Source: Dipetalonema caudispina
Taxonomy: Eukaryota > Nematoda > Chromadorea > Rhabditida > Onchocercidae
Direction of reading: 5' to 3'
Assembly: GCA_013365325.1 (NCBI GenBank)
Contig: JABVXV010000014.1
Coordinates: forward strand, 248,001-312,000
Length of the DNA: 64,000 nucleotides
This document shows positions 13,771 through 25,304 of this stretch, piece by piece. Position 1 is the stretch's first letter, and each line of letters opens with the position of its first letter. Below the pieces are notes generated by a model. It did not search any database. It saw only the letters and a list, made by a program, of their open reading frames with translations, and had not been told where the DNA came from. The position numbers were made by a program, and so were the translations under genes.

Positions 13771-14026
13771 TTTTTTTCGAAATTTATATTATTATTAGTC
13801 ATTTAGTTACTGATATCTCCTAGGAGAACAGTTTGAAAGTTAACACTGCAAATTTCATTGATCAAGACGAGTAAAGTTTCTTCTGGATTATTTTACCAGG
13901 ATCATCAGTAAATGATAATTTTATACTGATAAGGCTATCCGGATAATTCTGTTATGTTTTTCCATGCTAAATTTTCTCCTCTTCACCTCATTACTATAAA
14001 AAACTTTTTAAATGAAAAATACTCAC

Positions 14027-14262
14027 TTCTTTTGATTCAGAGTTCACTTCACTTTTCACATACTTCAGGACATTTGATATTATTTCCCAGTAATAGTTCA
14101 ATTTTATAATTTGTTGAACTGTTAAAGTTAATTTCTCATCTGACAAAATTGAAAGTGATCCATCATACTGAATGTTGGAAGAATCTCGTGAATATTACCT
14201 CAAGCTGATCAAAATTCTCAGATAGCAAATGTTTAACAATCAATTTCAAATTATTGAAAATT
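14027..14262 (-). other. Possible coding exons of unknown identity
   Basis: A 141-nt open segment (14167-14027) has an acceptor (cattcag) and a strong donor (GAA|gtgagt). It reads YDGSLSILSDEKLTLTVQQI at its start and is phase 0 at both ends. A second open segment, ending at 14199 with donor GAG|gtaata, encodes IVKHLLSENFDQLE. The intron between them would be only 31 nt, and no acceptor or ATG opens the upstream segment; an in-frame TGA precedes it. This may be a small gene with an unseen start, a decayed gene, or chance. No family is recognised. Confidence 0.22.
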
Positions 14263-14815
14263 CATACATAGAGAGTAAGAGATCAATTTATTGTTTTAAA
14301 AATAGAATGCACAGCAAATTTATTCATATAAAAACACTGAATAAATAAATATTATAGAAGACTTATCATAAATTGAAATAATAAGCTTATATGAAGGACA
14401 AATATTGAAATCGATAAAAAGGACAAATTTATTACATTTATTAAAATGGATGAAATTTCTTTCAAGATTGAAATCTTATGTTATTTTGAATGAAATTAAG
14501 GATGACAATAGCTGAAATATGAAACTAACAGTAGTAAGAAATGGCACTATAGGTTTAGGTTTTGGGAAAAACTTTTCTTTATCGCTTTCATTAGCTATCG
14601 AGCAATATTTATTATAGTTTCAATCAATTACTTTTTAAAACAAAGAATTTTATATAATACCAAGGATATATGGATGTGTTACATCTTGTTTTTGTTCATT
14701 TTTCGTTTAATTCATGCATTCGAAAGTTTCGAACGGTATAATAAATTCAATGGAAATGTTAGAAAAAGTTCTTTCCTAAATTTTTCATACTAACAGAAAT
14801 GAAAATTATAAAATT

Positions 14816-15880
14816 TCAAAAAGCAGCAACAATAATGAAAGCAATTAAAGCAAATGCTGAGAAAAGATTATTTGAAGCAATAAAAATATCTCTTATAGCT
14901 ACATGACTGCTTATAATTGTAAATATATCATCATCTTTTGATGTGGGTTCTTCCAGATACAATCTGTAAAATGAGATATGTACAAATCTGAGCAAATATA
15001 TCCTAGGTATGAAGTTAGGGCATTAATTCACATAAGGATTTTAGGCTTATATTTATTAGCAATGATACAATGTGGAATTTATGCATAGATATTTTTTGGA
15101 AAATATGATTAACTAATTTGATCATGTATCATTTTATTCTTATATTTTAAATTGATTCAAAATTTCTTCTTCTATTTTTCACATTCATTTCATCTCTTTT
15201 ATCCACTAACATTTATTAAGAAGAGATTTTAAAAAATGATTATAACTAACAAACGGATATCGCCATATTTTTGCTCTTGCACGATTTATCAAAAAAATAG
15301 TAAATGCAATCTTCTAATTTATCCGAAAAATCATTCGATGACAAATCTTAAATTAAATTAATCCAAAATAAATCCATTTGAATTTCATTTCTTTCAAGTA
15401 TTTTCTAAACTTGTGAACAATTTTCCATAATATTTTCATAAAGCATCAAACATCATTTCCCATAACGTTTGCTATGTATGCGTAAAGTTAGCAGGAAATT
15501 CTCCAAAATATTTTGTACTTATAAGTAAAACATCTAAGTTAAGCGTATCAACGATAATACCTTTTTTTTTTTTTTTTTTTTTGTAAATAAAATTCCCACA
15601 AATAAGAATTAATTTTCCTCCTTCAGTATGTAAAATAATGAAAAAGGATCAAAACTTTTTTGAACAATTAAGTAATAATACCATAAATAAGAAGTAACAA
15701 AATATTAGTTAAATTAATGTTGTAATTACCTGTGATATTATAACGATGTATACAATCTACTGTAGTTGATACTGTTGCTGTATCATGAAATATCGAGAAT
15801 GGTAATAATAAAATTAATCTATTCCAATAAATAATTTTGTCACTTATCAGGAATAAACTTATCATAATAAGAACATTCAT
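14816..15880 (-). CDS. Possible small secreted or membrane-anchored protein
   Basis: The first exon (15880-15730) starts with ATG and a hydrophobic leader (MNVLIMISLFLIS..., then LILLLPFSIF), then TTVDCIHRYNIT, with donor ACAG|gtaatt in phase 1. The last exon (14963-14816) has acceptor tttacag and must be read from phase 2. It encodes an acidic segment (EEPTSKDDD) and ends in a hydrophobic tail, NNLFSAFALIAFIIVAAF, then TGA. That tail resembles a GPI-anchor signal or a terminal membrane helix. At least one middle exon is needed to fix the phase. A weak candidate is 15310-15283 (DCIYYFFDK), which fits phase 1 to 2. Both end exons have plausible compositions and splice sites, but the family is unknown and the model is incomplete. 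Confidence 0.33.
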
Positions 15881-16633
15881 TAAGTGAACACTCCTATTAC
15901 CTTATAGACAGAATAACAGAGATTGCACTTTTTTTTTTCTTACGGGTTGTCAACGTCATCGCTATTGGTAACGTTTTCTTGCATCAATTACTGATTATAT
16001 TCATTATTTGATAGGTAATTTTTATTCAAATATCTTCATGATATCATAACATTTCAATACAGAAGCTAATTAATTCTTCCTACATTTTTTCTATAAAATT
16101 ATTTGCAATCAAATATTTTGAGAAACATAAAATAATTAAGGAACTTATTCTATCTGTTTTCAGAAAATATACCTAATATGTATGCAGTAGTACTTGTTCC
16201 ATAGGCTTAGGATACAAATATTGTATGTTCTTCTTGGCATTTACCATATATCATCATTCTTTCCTCAACATAACTATCGATGAGAGTAAATGTTCTCACA
16301 AATTATTTGTTGTAGTAGTTAGTTATTCAATATGTATCATCGCAATATCTTGACCAATTGTTAGGGCAATGCATGTATAACACTGATATAAGCAAGACCA
16401 CTTCAAATTTAATTTAATTTTGCAATTCAGTTGTTGTATGTTTGGAAGTGTTTAGAATTTAAGAATTCCTGTGTACATAGTGATGTAATAAGTAACATAC
16501 AACTTTGTGGGAAGGAGTGGCAAAAAGATGACAATTTGGATGTACTTTAATAACCAGCATTATCCATCCTCATAGACGATAATTAATGCTTATCTATTAG
16601 ATCCCATTCACACAATATGAATATATTGTATGA

Positions 16634-16674
16634 ATACAATGATAATGTTGGAAAACACAACATTATCATTGTAT
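16634..16674. repeat. Perfect 17-bp inverted repeat with 7-nt loop
   Basis: The left arm ATACAATGATAATGTTG (16634-16650) is the exact reverse complement of the right arm CAACATTATCATTGTAT (16658-16674). The loop is GAAAACA. It lies in a gene-poor stretch about 55 bp before the duplicated sequence that flanks the assembly gap. It could form a stable hairpin. No transposase or flanking target duplication was seen. Confidence 0.8.
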
Positions 16675-16729
16675 CTTATTACATTGACAAATTGGAAAGT
16701 AATTTTCTGAACTACTGAAACCATGTCTG

Positions 16730-17071
16730 ATCCAATACTTTACTTTCAATACAATAATTTACGTCGTTAATCAAATCCTCACAAAAAATTTAAATTCTGC
16801 ATGATGAATTTATAATTTGGAGGCTGTAGGGAAATTGTCTGCAGCTCAAANNNNNNNNNNNNNNNNNNNNNNNNNNNNNNNNNNNNNNNNNNNNNNNNNN
16901 NNNNNNNNNNNNNNNNNNNNNNNNNNNNNNNNNNNNNNNNNNNNNNNNNNATCCAATACTTTACTTTCAATACAATAATTTACGTCGTTAATCAAATCCT
17001 CACAAAAAATTTAAATTCTGCATGATGAATTTATAATTTGGAGGCTGTAGGGAAATTGTCTGCAGCTCAAA
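16730..17071. other. Assembly gap (100 N) flanked by identical 121-bp copies
   Basis: Bases 16851-16950 are N. The 121 bases before the gap (16730-16850, starting ATCCAATACTTTACTTTC and ending CTGCAGCTCAAA) are repeated without visible change directly after it (16951-17071). A round 100-N spacer between identical ends is typical of two contigs that overlap but were not merged. The second copy is then probably an artefact, not a biological repeat. Confidence 0.9.
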
Positions 17072-17255
17072 ATTCAACAATCATAATTTGACATTTCTCA
17101 TGCAAAAAACCATTTTTTTTAAAATGAAAGAACTTCATTCCATGTACAAAACACCATATACAAGTATCTATAAAATGCGCTTATACTAATCCCCTAACGA
17201 ATAACTATGATATCGTTAAGAGTCATTAGATTTTTTCTAAATCAATCATCAGCGT

Positions 17256-18890
17256 TCACCATCTCTTGGTCGGTACTTCCTCTTCACCACCTCTCCACTT
17301 CAGCTTCCATACAAGTGGTCCACCATGGTAGCTTGCAGACTTGCGATGGATAACTTTGTTTTGCAAACCCCACTCTGACACTCTCATATATTGCCAGAAT
17401 ATTCCAGTAATGTATACCATAATACCCAATGAACAGCCAGCAAGGAAGTTATCTCCTTAAACGGACATAAATTTGAGTGAAAATAACAAAACTATTAAAA
17501 CACATTAAGATACCGTAGATATCCAGAAAAACTGATAGTAATTCTGAAATATCATAATATTACAAAATGAGTATAGGACAAATCTCGCACAACTGTACTC
17601 GACAAGGCCAGACTCGAGTAAAGTTGACATTTTAGAATGAGTGTACGAGTGATCATATTGAAAGCCGTTAAACTCGTTTGAAGAATTCATATTTTCTCGG
17701 AGAATTCAGAAAATATCTATGAAAGAACATCAAATTCATAAAAATAGCGGTTTCTATTTCTGAATTACTTTCCTAAAAAATAGTTTATCTGATAAGTAAA
17801 AGAAATATGTCATTGAACTTCAGCTATACAAAATGACTGGCATCCTAGACGTGCCCAGAATCGAGCAAATGAATTATCCTCACAAGAAGTCAGGGAAACT
17901 CCATAAAATCCTCGTTTCCCTAAAAATATAACAGCCAAAAACTTGAATTTTGATTACTTACTCATTGTTGCAAAAACGAGCCCTGTTGCGGTAGATGAAT
18001 AGAGGTGATTCATGAAATCGTCTTTATGTCTTACCATTGCTGCACCGCTTAGTGTTACACCCCATGTGAAGGCCAATGTAGCTGAAGCGCAACTGTTTAG
18101 GCGAAAATCAAAGACCTGATTAATTTACGAGAATGGGAGGTACTAATGGGTGAAGTGGAATGCTGAATGATTTAGATATACTAAACTAAGGTGTGATACA
18201 GTTAAAAATCAGATTTTTAGAAGTTTAGTCATTCAAGGCAGCACAGTTCCGGATGATGGTATAACTACGTTGGAAATATGAGTCACCATCTAAATCACAA
18301 TACTTTTTCTTGCCTTCCAGCCTCTTGACAAAAGGACAATAACGGACAAATTTCATCGAAAATCAAGCTTTTCCAAAACCGAACAAAACATTTAATACTG
18401 TTCACAGAAAGCTCAGAAAGAAAGTAAAAAAGATTGAAAGATTTTTGAAAAATAACCTGGAATCGGCAGAAGCTTAAAATATGTCCTCAGTATTGAGAAT
18501 GGAGTGACTGGCACAGGAAGTACATTGTGACCTCGAATATGCAAACCAGTGTAGGGAATCACTGAAAAGAGAAATTTATCCACTTCCATTTCCTAAACTG
18601 CACATTGCTTCATACCATAGCGAAGCTGCATCCGAGTTCACATATAATCACTTTGCCTGCATTCTTTCAAAGTATTCTGTTTACCCACTAATTTAATTAC
18701 ACCTTTACTTTTATGTAAGATGCGGGTAAATAACTAAATTTTATATAGCATAATAAAAATGTTTGCAGAGATTAGAGATTGCTCAGGAACGATACTTACT
18801 AATAACAGCTGTATATTGCGCACAAGCCAATCCCTTTATAATGGGATCTTCGTTAAGTGCGGAATTGAAGAATCGAAATGGCTTCGGCAT
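17256..18890 (-). CDS. NDUFA11: NDUFA11-like complex I membrane subunit (TIM17-type fold)
   Basis: Predicted accessory subunit of mitochondrial NADH:ubiquinone oxidoreductase in the inner membrane. Exons 18890-18800, 18561-18457, 18081-17962 and 17455-17256 join in phase 1 at every junction, giving 516 nt (171 aa). The protein starts MPKPFRFFNSALNEDPIIKG. It has several hydrophobic helices (LACAQYTAVIM; ATLAFTWGVTLSGAAM; NFLAGCSLGIMVYITGIFW). The segment HKDDFMNHLYSSTATGLVFA parallels the KDDPLNYF...GG region of NDUFA11. The C-terminus is basic and soluble and ends VPTKRW. The start lies 175 bp after the stop of the upstream 157-aa gene on the same strand, the usual spacing inside a nematode operon. 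Identification rests on the mid-protein motif and topology; another TIM17-family member is the main alternative. Confidence 0.68.
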
Positions 18891-19065
18891 CCACCACGAT
18901 GTTTTATACCTAGCCTAAATAGGAAATTAATTTCCTCCATACAGAAAAATACAAAACATCATCATGATCATCCCAAATAGTTACATTATTTGCAGTACTG
19001 GAAGAAATTCCCGTTGATATGTTTGTAATATAAAAAATTGGCAAACTAAAATTCGCATTTTTTAT

Positions 19066-20108
19066 TTAACGACTTGCCAGAAATTCATGATAGTTGTTGT
19101 TGGCGCGCATTACTTTCAAACCTTGATAATGAGGCCATGGTCCTTCAGTTAATTCATATTTTGCGGCGATATCCTTGTATTGCGTGGAATTTTTGTACAG
19201 CTAGAATAATAAAGACTGAAGAGGGTAAAAATCAATGATATCGCAAACCAATCTAGGACTCAATAGAATCTGTCATGCAACCGACTATATAAAAAATTTT
19301 TATTTTCTGTCATGAGATACTCAAACTGAATACTTTCTTATTGCATACTTGCAGTGATGCAAAAGTTCGCAGAAGTAGTTAACCTTTCCATACTTCATGT
19401 ATTTTCATTCACCGCTTTCTGTATCTGTAAACGTCATCGACATGCATTATCACATTGAAAACGCCTCCTTTTTCCCATCACTCATCCGCAGTCTAACTCA
19501 TGCCTAGTTCAAAATTTTTTGCCCGAAAAATATTTTAATAATACCTAATAACCATACCTTATTCATAAATTCTTCATAATTTCCTGGTTGATCACCTTTC
19601 CGTGTTAAATTGGGATATCTTGTTGAATCAAGACCCAACGGACCCGCAAGAGAAGTTCCATCGGGCACTTTAGGGTCATAACTGGAAAATGTTCTCTTGC
19701 ATAGCAGCTTCAAGAATGAGAAAATTTGCGTCATAAATCGCAACTTTTGTGAGTAAGAAATTTCAAACTTCGGTTTAAAACTAACTAGTCAGGATCATCC
19801 TCTCTCAACTGCGGTCGTGCAAGACTCATTTTGCCGTTTTCCGTTGCTGCATTTGTCCAGCCTAATTCAGTCCACCATACCCTACGTGACTTGCTTCTAA
19901 ATAAAACAACACATCGATAAGGGACATACAGCAATTAAAAAAAAAAAAAGCTTCACAAAGGCTAAACATAAATGATAAATCAAAAAGATTAATGATTAAC
20001 AAACTGGTCACGTTGATCCCAACGTTTATTCCAGTAACCGATCCATGGTGGTCTGTTTGGTGTATAGGTAGCTCGTAAAGGTTCATCATCTTTTTCGAAT
20101 TTGGTCAT
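19066..20108 (-). CDS. 157-aa Trp-rich conserved protein, first gene of a likely operon
   Basis: Exons 20108-20005, 19896-19786, 19681-19558 and 19200-19066 join with phases 2, 2 and 0, giving 474 nt (157 aa). The protein begins MTKFEKDDEPLRATYTPNRP and continues with WIGYWNKRWDQRDQ and RRVWWTELGWTNAA. A middle segment contains DGTSLAGPLGLDSTRYPNL, and the end is LKVMRANNNYHEFLASR. No membrane helix or cleavable signal is evident. TAA is followed at once by AATAAA on the coding strand. It sits head-to-tail with the NDUFA11-like gene 175 bp downstream, so a mitochondrial role is possible by context only. I do not recognise the family. The clean splicing and conserved-looking aromatic motifs make it a real gene. 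Confidence 0.72.
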
Positions 20109-22408
20109 AATGATGATGCCAATTTCTGAAACACAAACTTTTTATTATTTACGCACATCTTCACTTCGAATAGCTGATGCAATTACGGAAATAAATTCAT
20201 CTCTATGATCAATGGAAAGGAAAAATAATTTGAAACCATCAATTCAAATTAATACATCAAACCCACCACACACCCGAACCACCCCATATCCCCATAACCA
20301 CCAGTACAACTCCCCCGCACCGGACCGGCAAATAGCATGCCAAAAATCTTCCAATAATGAAAACATTAAATCTCTTCTCATGATGATCATCTTTCCATCA
20401 AGTGATAATTGATGATTTGTGATAAATAGCATAATTAATGTCATTACAACTTATGTTACTGTCGTCGTGATAACGTAATTAACACTATTATCAGTCATTT
20501 TTATTATAAGTTCAGACAATGTAGCTAATTAATGATATAATATGAAATTTTTGTGAGCATTATTTTATGTGTTCTTCATGGTAAAATGAACAATTTTTTG
20601 AAGTTTTAATAAAAGAAAAAAAAATTTTTCTCCAATTTTTAAATTAGAAAATTCAAATCTAAATAATTTGAAAGGAAAGAGAACGAAAATTTTTCTCAAA
20701 TGAGAATTTAACATGATTTTAAGTGGGAATAAGTCAAAGTATAGGGTAAATACATATATGCAATATATGATATAGATGGAATAACGATGTGCTTTTTTTG
20801 ATTTACCGATCAAGAGATCGGTAAATATTCAATGATTCCAAAATTTGATGCAATTACACTGAACATACATTACTACATATCGAAGTTTGAGATGAAACTT
20901 AATTATTTCAAATTTAAAACATTCCTGATATGTTTAATTGACATTGACGATAAGCAATAGATGATGATAAATCATGTTAATAAGCATCTTTCAAGAACTT
21001 TAACATTTAAAATAAAATTCAAACTTAAAATTAATTTCTCGAAAAAGTATCAAACTTTTTTTATCTGATGAAAATAGAATTCTTACCTTCAATTGTCTTA
21101 CATTCCGAATGGAATTTCGAATTCTTTCATTTTATTATTAAGCAAAATGAATAAATATTCTTATATCCTGCAATTATTTTAGTATGAGATGAGCTTGATA
21201 TGGTGATGAAATGGATAATGGATAAATGCGGGGGATTCTACAGTATCATAGATGAAATATATAAGCTAAAAGTTGCAATACTAAAAGGATAAGGATTGAT
21301 CGATGTGACATGGATGAATGATTGATTTATTGTTAATTTGGTTGTGCCATTAACGCAGAAGCAACGTGTGTGGTCTCGGATACCTTCTTCTTCTTCTTCT
21401 TCTTCTGCTTCTTCTGCTTCTTCTTCTTCTTCCACTTCCTTCTTCACCTCTTTTTTCCTCCACCTCATCATCATCAATGTCTATCATAATTTTTATGATG
21501 TCACGCACGCAATTACTACATATCTTCCTACGAAGATATCTCGACATATCCAAAAGAGGTCAAAGGTTATCATAGGAATAGGTGTTACTTTCATAGTAAA
21601 TAACAACAAAACGATCTCCATTGTTCGATGGTATCGCAGGAATTTTGCAATTAAATTGCTAAAATGACGACAAATTTAAACGAATATTATCAAGGATGTG
21701 AACATAAGGTTTATTCAAAGTGGCGAATATTAATCTTTGAGATTCTTTTTGTAGACATTGAGGATTCTTTGATGGACAAAAATATTTCCAAAAAAGAATC
21801 CTAAAAATTATTACATAGCAAAAAAGAAGGAAAGGGAATGGAATATGATGATAAGAGGTCGAAATGATGCTAATGTAGTCGAAAATGTGAGTTCAAACAA
21901 AACAATCTGTATTCGAGAGTAATTTAATGATTACCTGTAGTAATCATTCTAACTTCCCATCTACTTATGCAAACTTAGCAAATAATCATTTTTTTTGCGT
22001 ACGTTTATTTCAATGATAATGGAACAAGGATGAGATTGAACATAAATTATGCAATTAATGGGTAATTTAGATTTGAAGTATGATACATTCATTTAAGGCT
22101 ATTCGAGATTAGATGCTTTTTTAAGATCACATTAGACAACAACGATCTTAGAAGGTAAGTAGATTAGCTAATCGATACGTTGAATGTTTAAGTATTTAAG
22201 ATCATAGGATGATGGATACGTTTTTATGAGATTTTTTCAGAGATCATTGGTGTGTTCCAAAAATTACGCGAACAAGTCTGACTAATAAATAGCAAAAGAG
22301 TGAATTTTAGGATTCACAGAAATAGTTTTCCTAACTTTACGATCAGCAAGTGACAATTTTTTGGAAGAGGAACTTCAACTTACCCATAAAGTACTTAATA
22401 TTTAATTT
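20109..22408. other. Divergent intergenic region with a TTC triplet tract
   Basis: The region lies between the starts of a minus-strand and a plus-strand gene, so it should hold both promoters. A pyrimidine triplet tract (TTC with TGC interruptions) spans about 21384-21446. It produces long but meaningless Ser/Leu/Glu open frames on both strands. No coding exon was found. Confidence 0.5.
21384..21446. repeat. (TTC)n triplet microsatellite
   Basis: CTTCTTCTTC... is broken by two TGC units and followed by TTCCTTCTTCACC. The complementary strand is a GAA/GAG purine tract. The overlapping open frames are low-complexity artefacts. Confidence 0.85.
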
Positions 22409-24179
22409 ATGCGCTATTTTGAAATGGGATATTGTCGAATTCTAGTATCTATCCATATTTTAACGATTTTAATGTTTGGGATTCAATATGATGCATGCGC
22501 TTCATTCCCAGCTACCAATGAAGGTAAGCTTTTAAGTGTTCTATATGTATAAAAATTTCAGAAATAATATTTTGGATTACTTCAGAATTTTCTTCGATAT
22601 TTCAGAATTTCCTAAATTCAGTACTGGCTTCCATTTTATCTAATCGAGAGGATACACTAGTAAATCTTCAAGTATCCTTACTATCCTCGTTCCGAAGATG
22701 TTTTCCATAGAAATATTGACCGGGATTTCCAAACTTCTGCTGACATGACCTACTGCATTCAGATGACATTGCATTAATTGATAATCAACCAGTAGAATGT
22801 TGTTAATTTAAGTTTTTTGATGAGAATGAAATTTACTTATACCTTTCGCAGTGGTGGCCCGATGTTGTTCTAAGGAATATGCTGAATGTTGCACAGAATC
22901 AGTCGATTTTATAAAACCACTTCGTTGTGATGGTATGAAATTAGAAACGAGAATTAATGTGACCTTATGCATCCAAAAGATAATGTATGGAGAATATCAA
23001 CCAATGCTCAATCTTACAGGTCAATTTTCGATTCATCAAAAATATTTACAATTCTTCAACTATTTACATCCTCATTTCTTTTTTTTTTAAATATTATTTC
23101 TGCTCTAATATCTGATTTGAATTCTGATTTTGTTGATAATCGATAATAAAAAGAAAAAAGAACTAAATGAATTAAAGAGCTAAATAAGAATTAAAATTTA
23201 ATATATTAGTTAAATAATGAATATCGGAAAAAAATATGTGCAAATCTTCGGGTTAAAATTATAATCAAAATTTTAGATACAGTATGTTGCGATGTGTTTG
23301 CTGATGATGATAACGATGAAAAAGAGCATTGTTTAACAGAATGTATTACAGTAATGCAGATACCTGCTCTCAAGAATGATAAAAAATTGAAAAGAATTAA
23401 AGAATGCAGAAGAGTAAATCCGCTTTATAAAGTAATCCTTAAATTTTCTATTTCTAAAATTCTTTGAAACCAAAAAAAAAAAAAAAAAAAAATGTCCCTT
23501 ACAGTATTACATAACTGCAAAATCCAATACAAATAGCAAAGCGTATTTGTTAAAATGATTTCATCTTATGCATAAAACAGTGATAAAATTCAAATTTTGA
23601 TCTCTGAAAACCAAGCAAAGTGATGGAAGAATTTATGAATCTTAGGAAATTTGAAAGAAAAAGAAAAAAGAAAATATCATTACACTACTGAAACAATTTT
23701 ACTTCGATCTAATGATCAAAATAATTATTCATCGTTAAGAAGGTGATCATCTCGAAATAATGAAAACTTCCAATAATACAAGAGAAAAACTAATTGTTCA
23801 TTTATATTTGTTCCAAATATAAAGTGACCTTTCCAAAAATTATAATTTCAATAGAAGTTCATAAAATCACAAACATCTTAAAAATCAATCATAAATAAGT
23901 TCACAGCGATACCTATTAAATTAAAAAGTAATGCTAAAGTTAAAGGTCAATTTTATTGGTCCATAGATCTTTGCGTTAGTTTTTTTTTTTTTTGGCCATA
24001 TATATTTATTAATGCTGTCAATTTTATTCAAATAAATGGAATAATTTCAGTGTTTCCATCGATGTTTACAATGGTTACATAATAGAAATGAAGTTGAAGC
24101 AGTGAATTTCGAACAAGAATGCTCCATAAAATTGAAAATGTTACCGGGGAAAGTGTATATTGGTCCCGAAATTAAATGA
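22409..24179 (+). CDS. Secreted cysteine-rich protein with CC doublets, 188 aa
   Basis: Exons 22409-22523, 22852-23019, 23277-23431 and 24051-24179 join in phases 1, 1 and 0 for 567 nt (188 aa). Residues 1 to about 30 form a signal peptide (ILVSIHILTILMFGIQYDAC). The mature part has doublets and pairs of cysteines: RCCSKEYAECC, RCDG, TLCIQK, TVCCDV, HCLTEC, ECRR, CFHRC and ECSI. These probably form disulphides outside the cell. A potential N-glycosylation site is visible (NVT). The spacing resembles nematode-specific CC-doublet families such as the DB module, but I cannot match the pattern exactly. The CC-doublet domain of the gene at 35346-36760 is the nearest similar style in the window. 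Function unknown. Confidence 0.7.
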
Positions 24180-25304
24180 ATGACTAATTTTCAAATTTTC
24201 TCTTCAAGTACATTTCAAATTTTCAATTGAATTGTTTGTAAATATTAATAGTATTATAATTTATAATCGTATTGTATGATTTAATGAAAACATATAGTTC
24301 AATTGTGGTAAAAATGTTGATTTAAATTTTTTAAAGCAGTAAATGATTCTGATGAAGTTTTTCTTTCTTTTTTTTTTTTTTTTTTCATTTGAATAAGTTA
24401 TTTAAAACAATATTACTTAAAATATGTCAAACAAGTTTCAACTTTCTCAATTATTTTAGGGTTAAATCATCACTTATTACATACACTATCACGAAATACA
24501 AATGCCCATCTAAAATTCGCGTGGAATTCATGCAATTCTAAAATCTACGAATAAAACTTACCATTTACTTAGGTAATTTATATAAGTACAAGAAATATAC
24601 GCAGAAATTATCACTCATAAAAGTATCAATAACCCATAATGATCAGCTCGGAACAAACTGACCTATCCGTTACGTCAAACGTCATCAAGTGTAAAAATAT
24701 AAGCATCTATCAATGCTTTCCATCATTCATTCTCTTCATGTACTATTTCCCTACCATTGCATTCCGTTCTCTCATTATTACATAGTATTTTCAACATTTC
24801 ATCAATGACTAAATTTCTATCATATTCAATACTTTCTCATGTACTATCGTTGTGATTTTACTCATTTCCTTTCATACTGAACGGTAGCAGTAAGTGGTAA
24901 GTAAATAATTATCAGTTAAAACGTACGTGAAATTTGATACGTATTTGTTACTAAATGAGTTAAATTATTTGATCGAACTATGTATTCATCCTTTTAAAAA
25001 TTTTCTATTTCAGTTTATTTCTTATCTCTCATGTATGTGAAGAGTTATCAATAGCTATAGTATTGGAATAATTTGTCTCTTTAAAATATCAAATGATTTA
25101 TTTGATTGAGATGAGTTTAAAAAAAGTTTTTTTTCTTTTTTTTTCTTTTAAGAAAGTAATGAAAAGATAATTTATTTTATTTTATATCCTCATAGATATA
25201 TTATTGTATTTATGAATCTTCACAGTCATTATTGTCGTACAGATGATGTTTGTTGCCGTAAAATTGACAAGTGTCATTTTTATCAAATAATATAACTATC
25301 AGGA
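24180..25304. other. Intergenic, presumed promoter of the GCLM gene
   Basis: No exon is supported. The stretch has poly-T runs at about 24367-24385 and mixed AT-rich sequence. An intron-like acceptor (actatcag) ends two bases before the GCLM ATG, consistent with trans-splicing of a leader onto that mRNA. Confidence 0.45.

Noticed and set aside
21238..21667. Glu/Arg-, Ser- and Leu-rich open frames on both strands
   Set aside because: They are translations of the TTC triplet tract.
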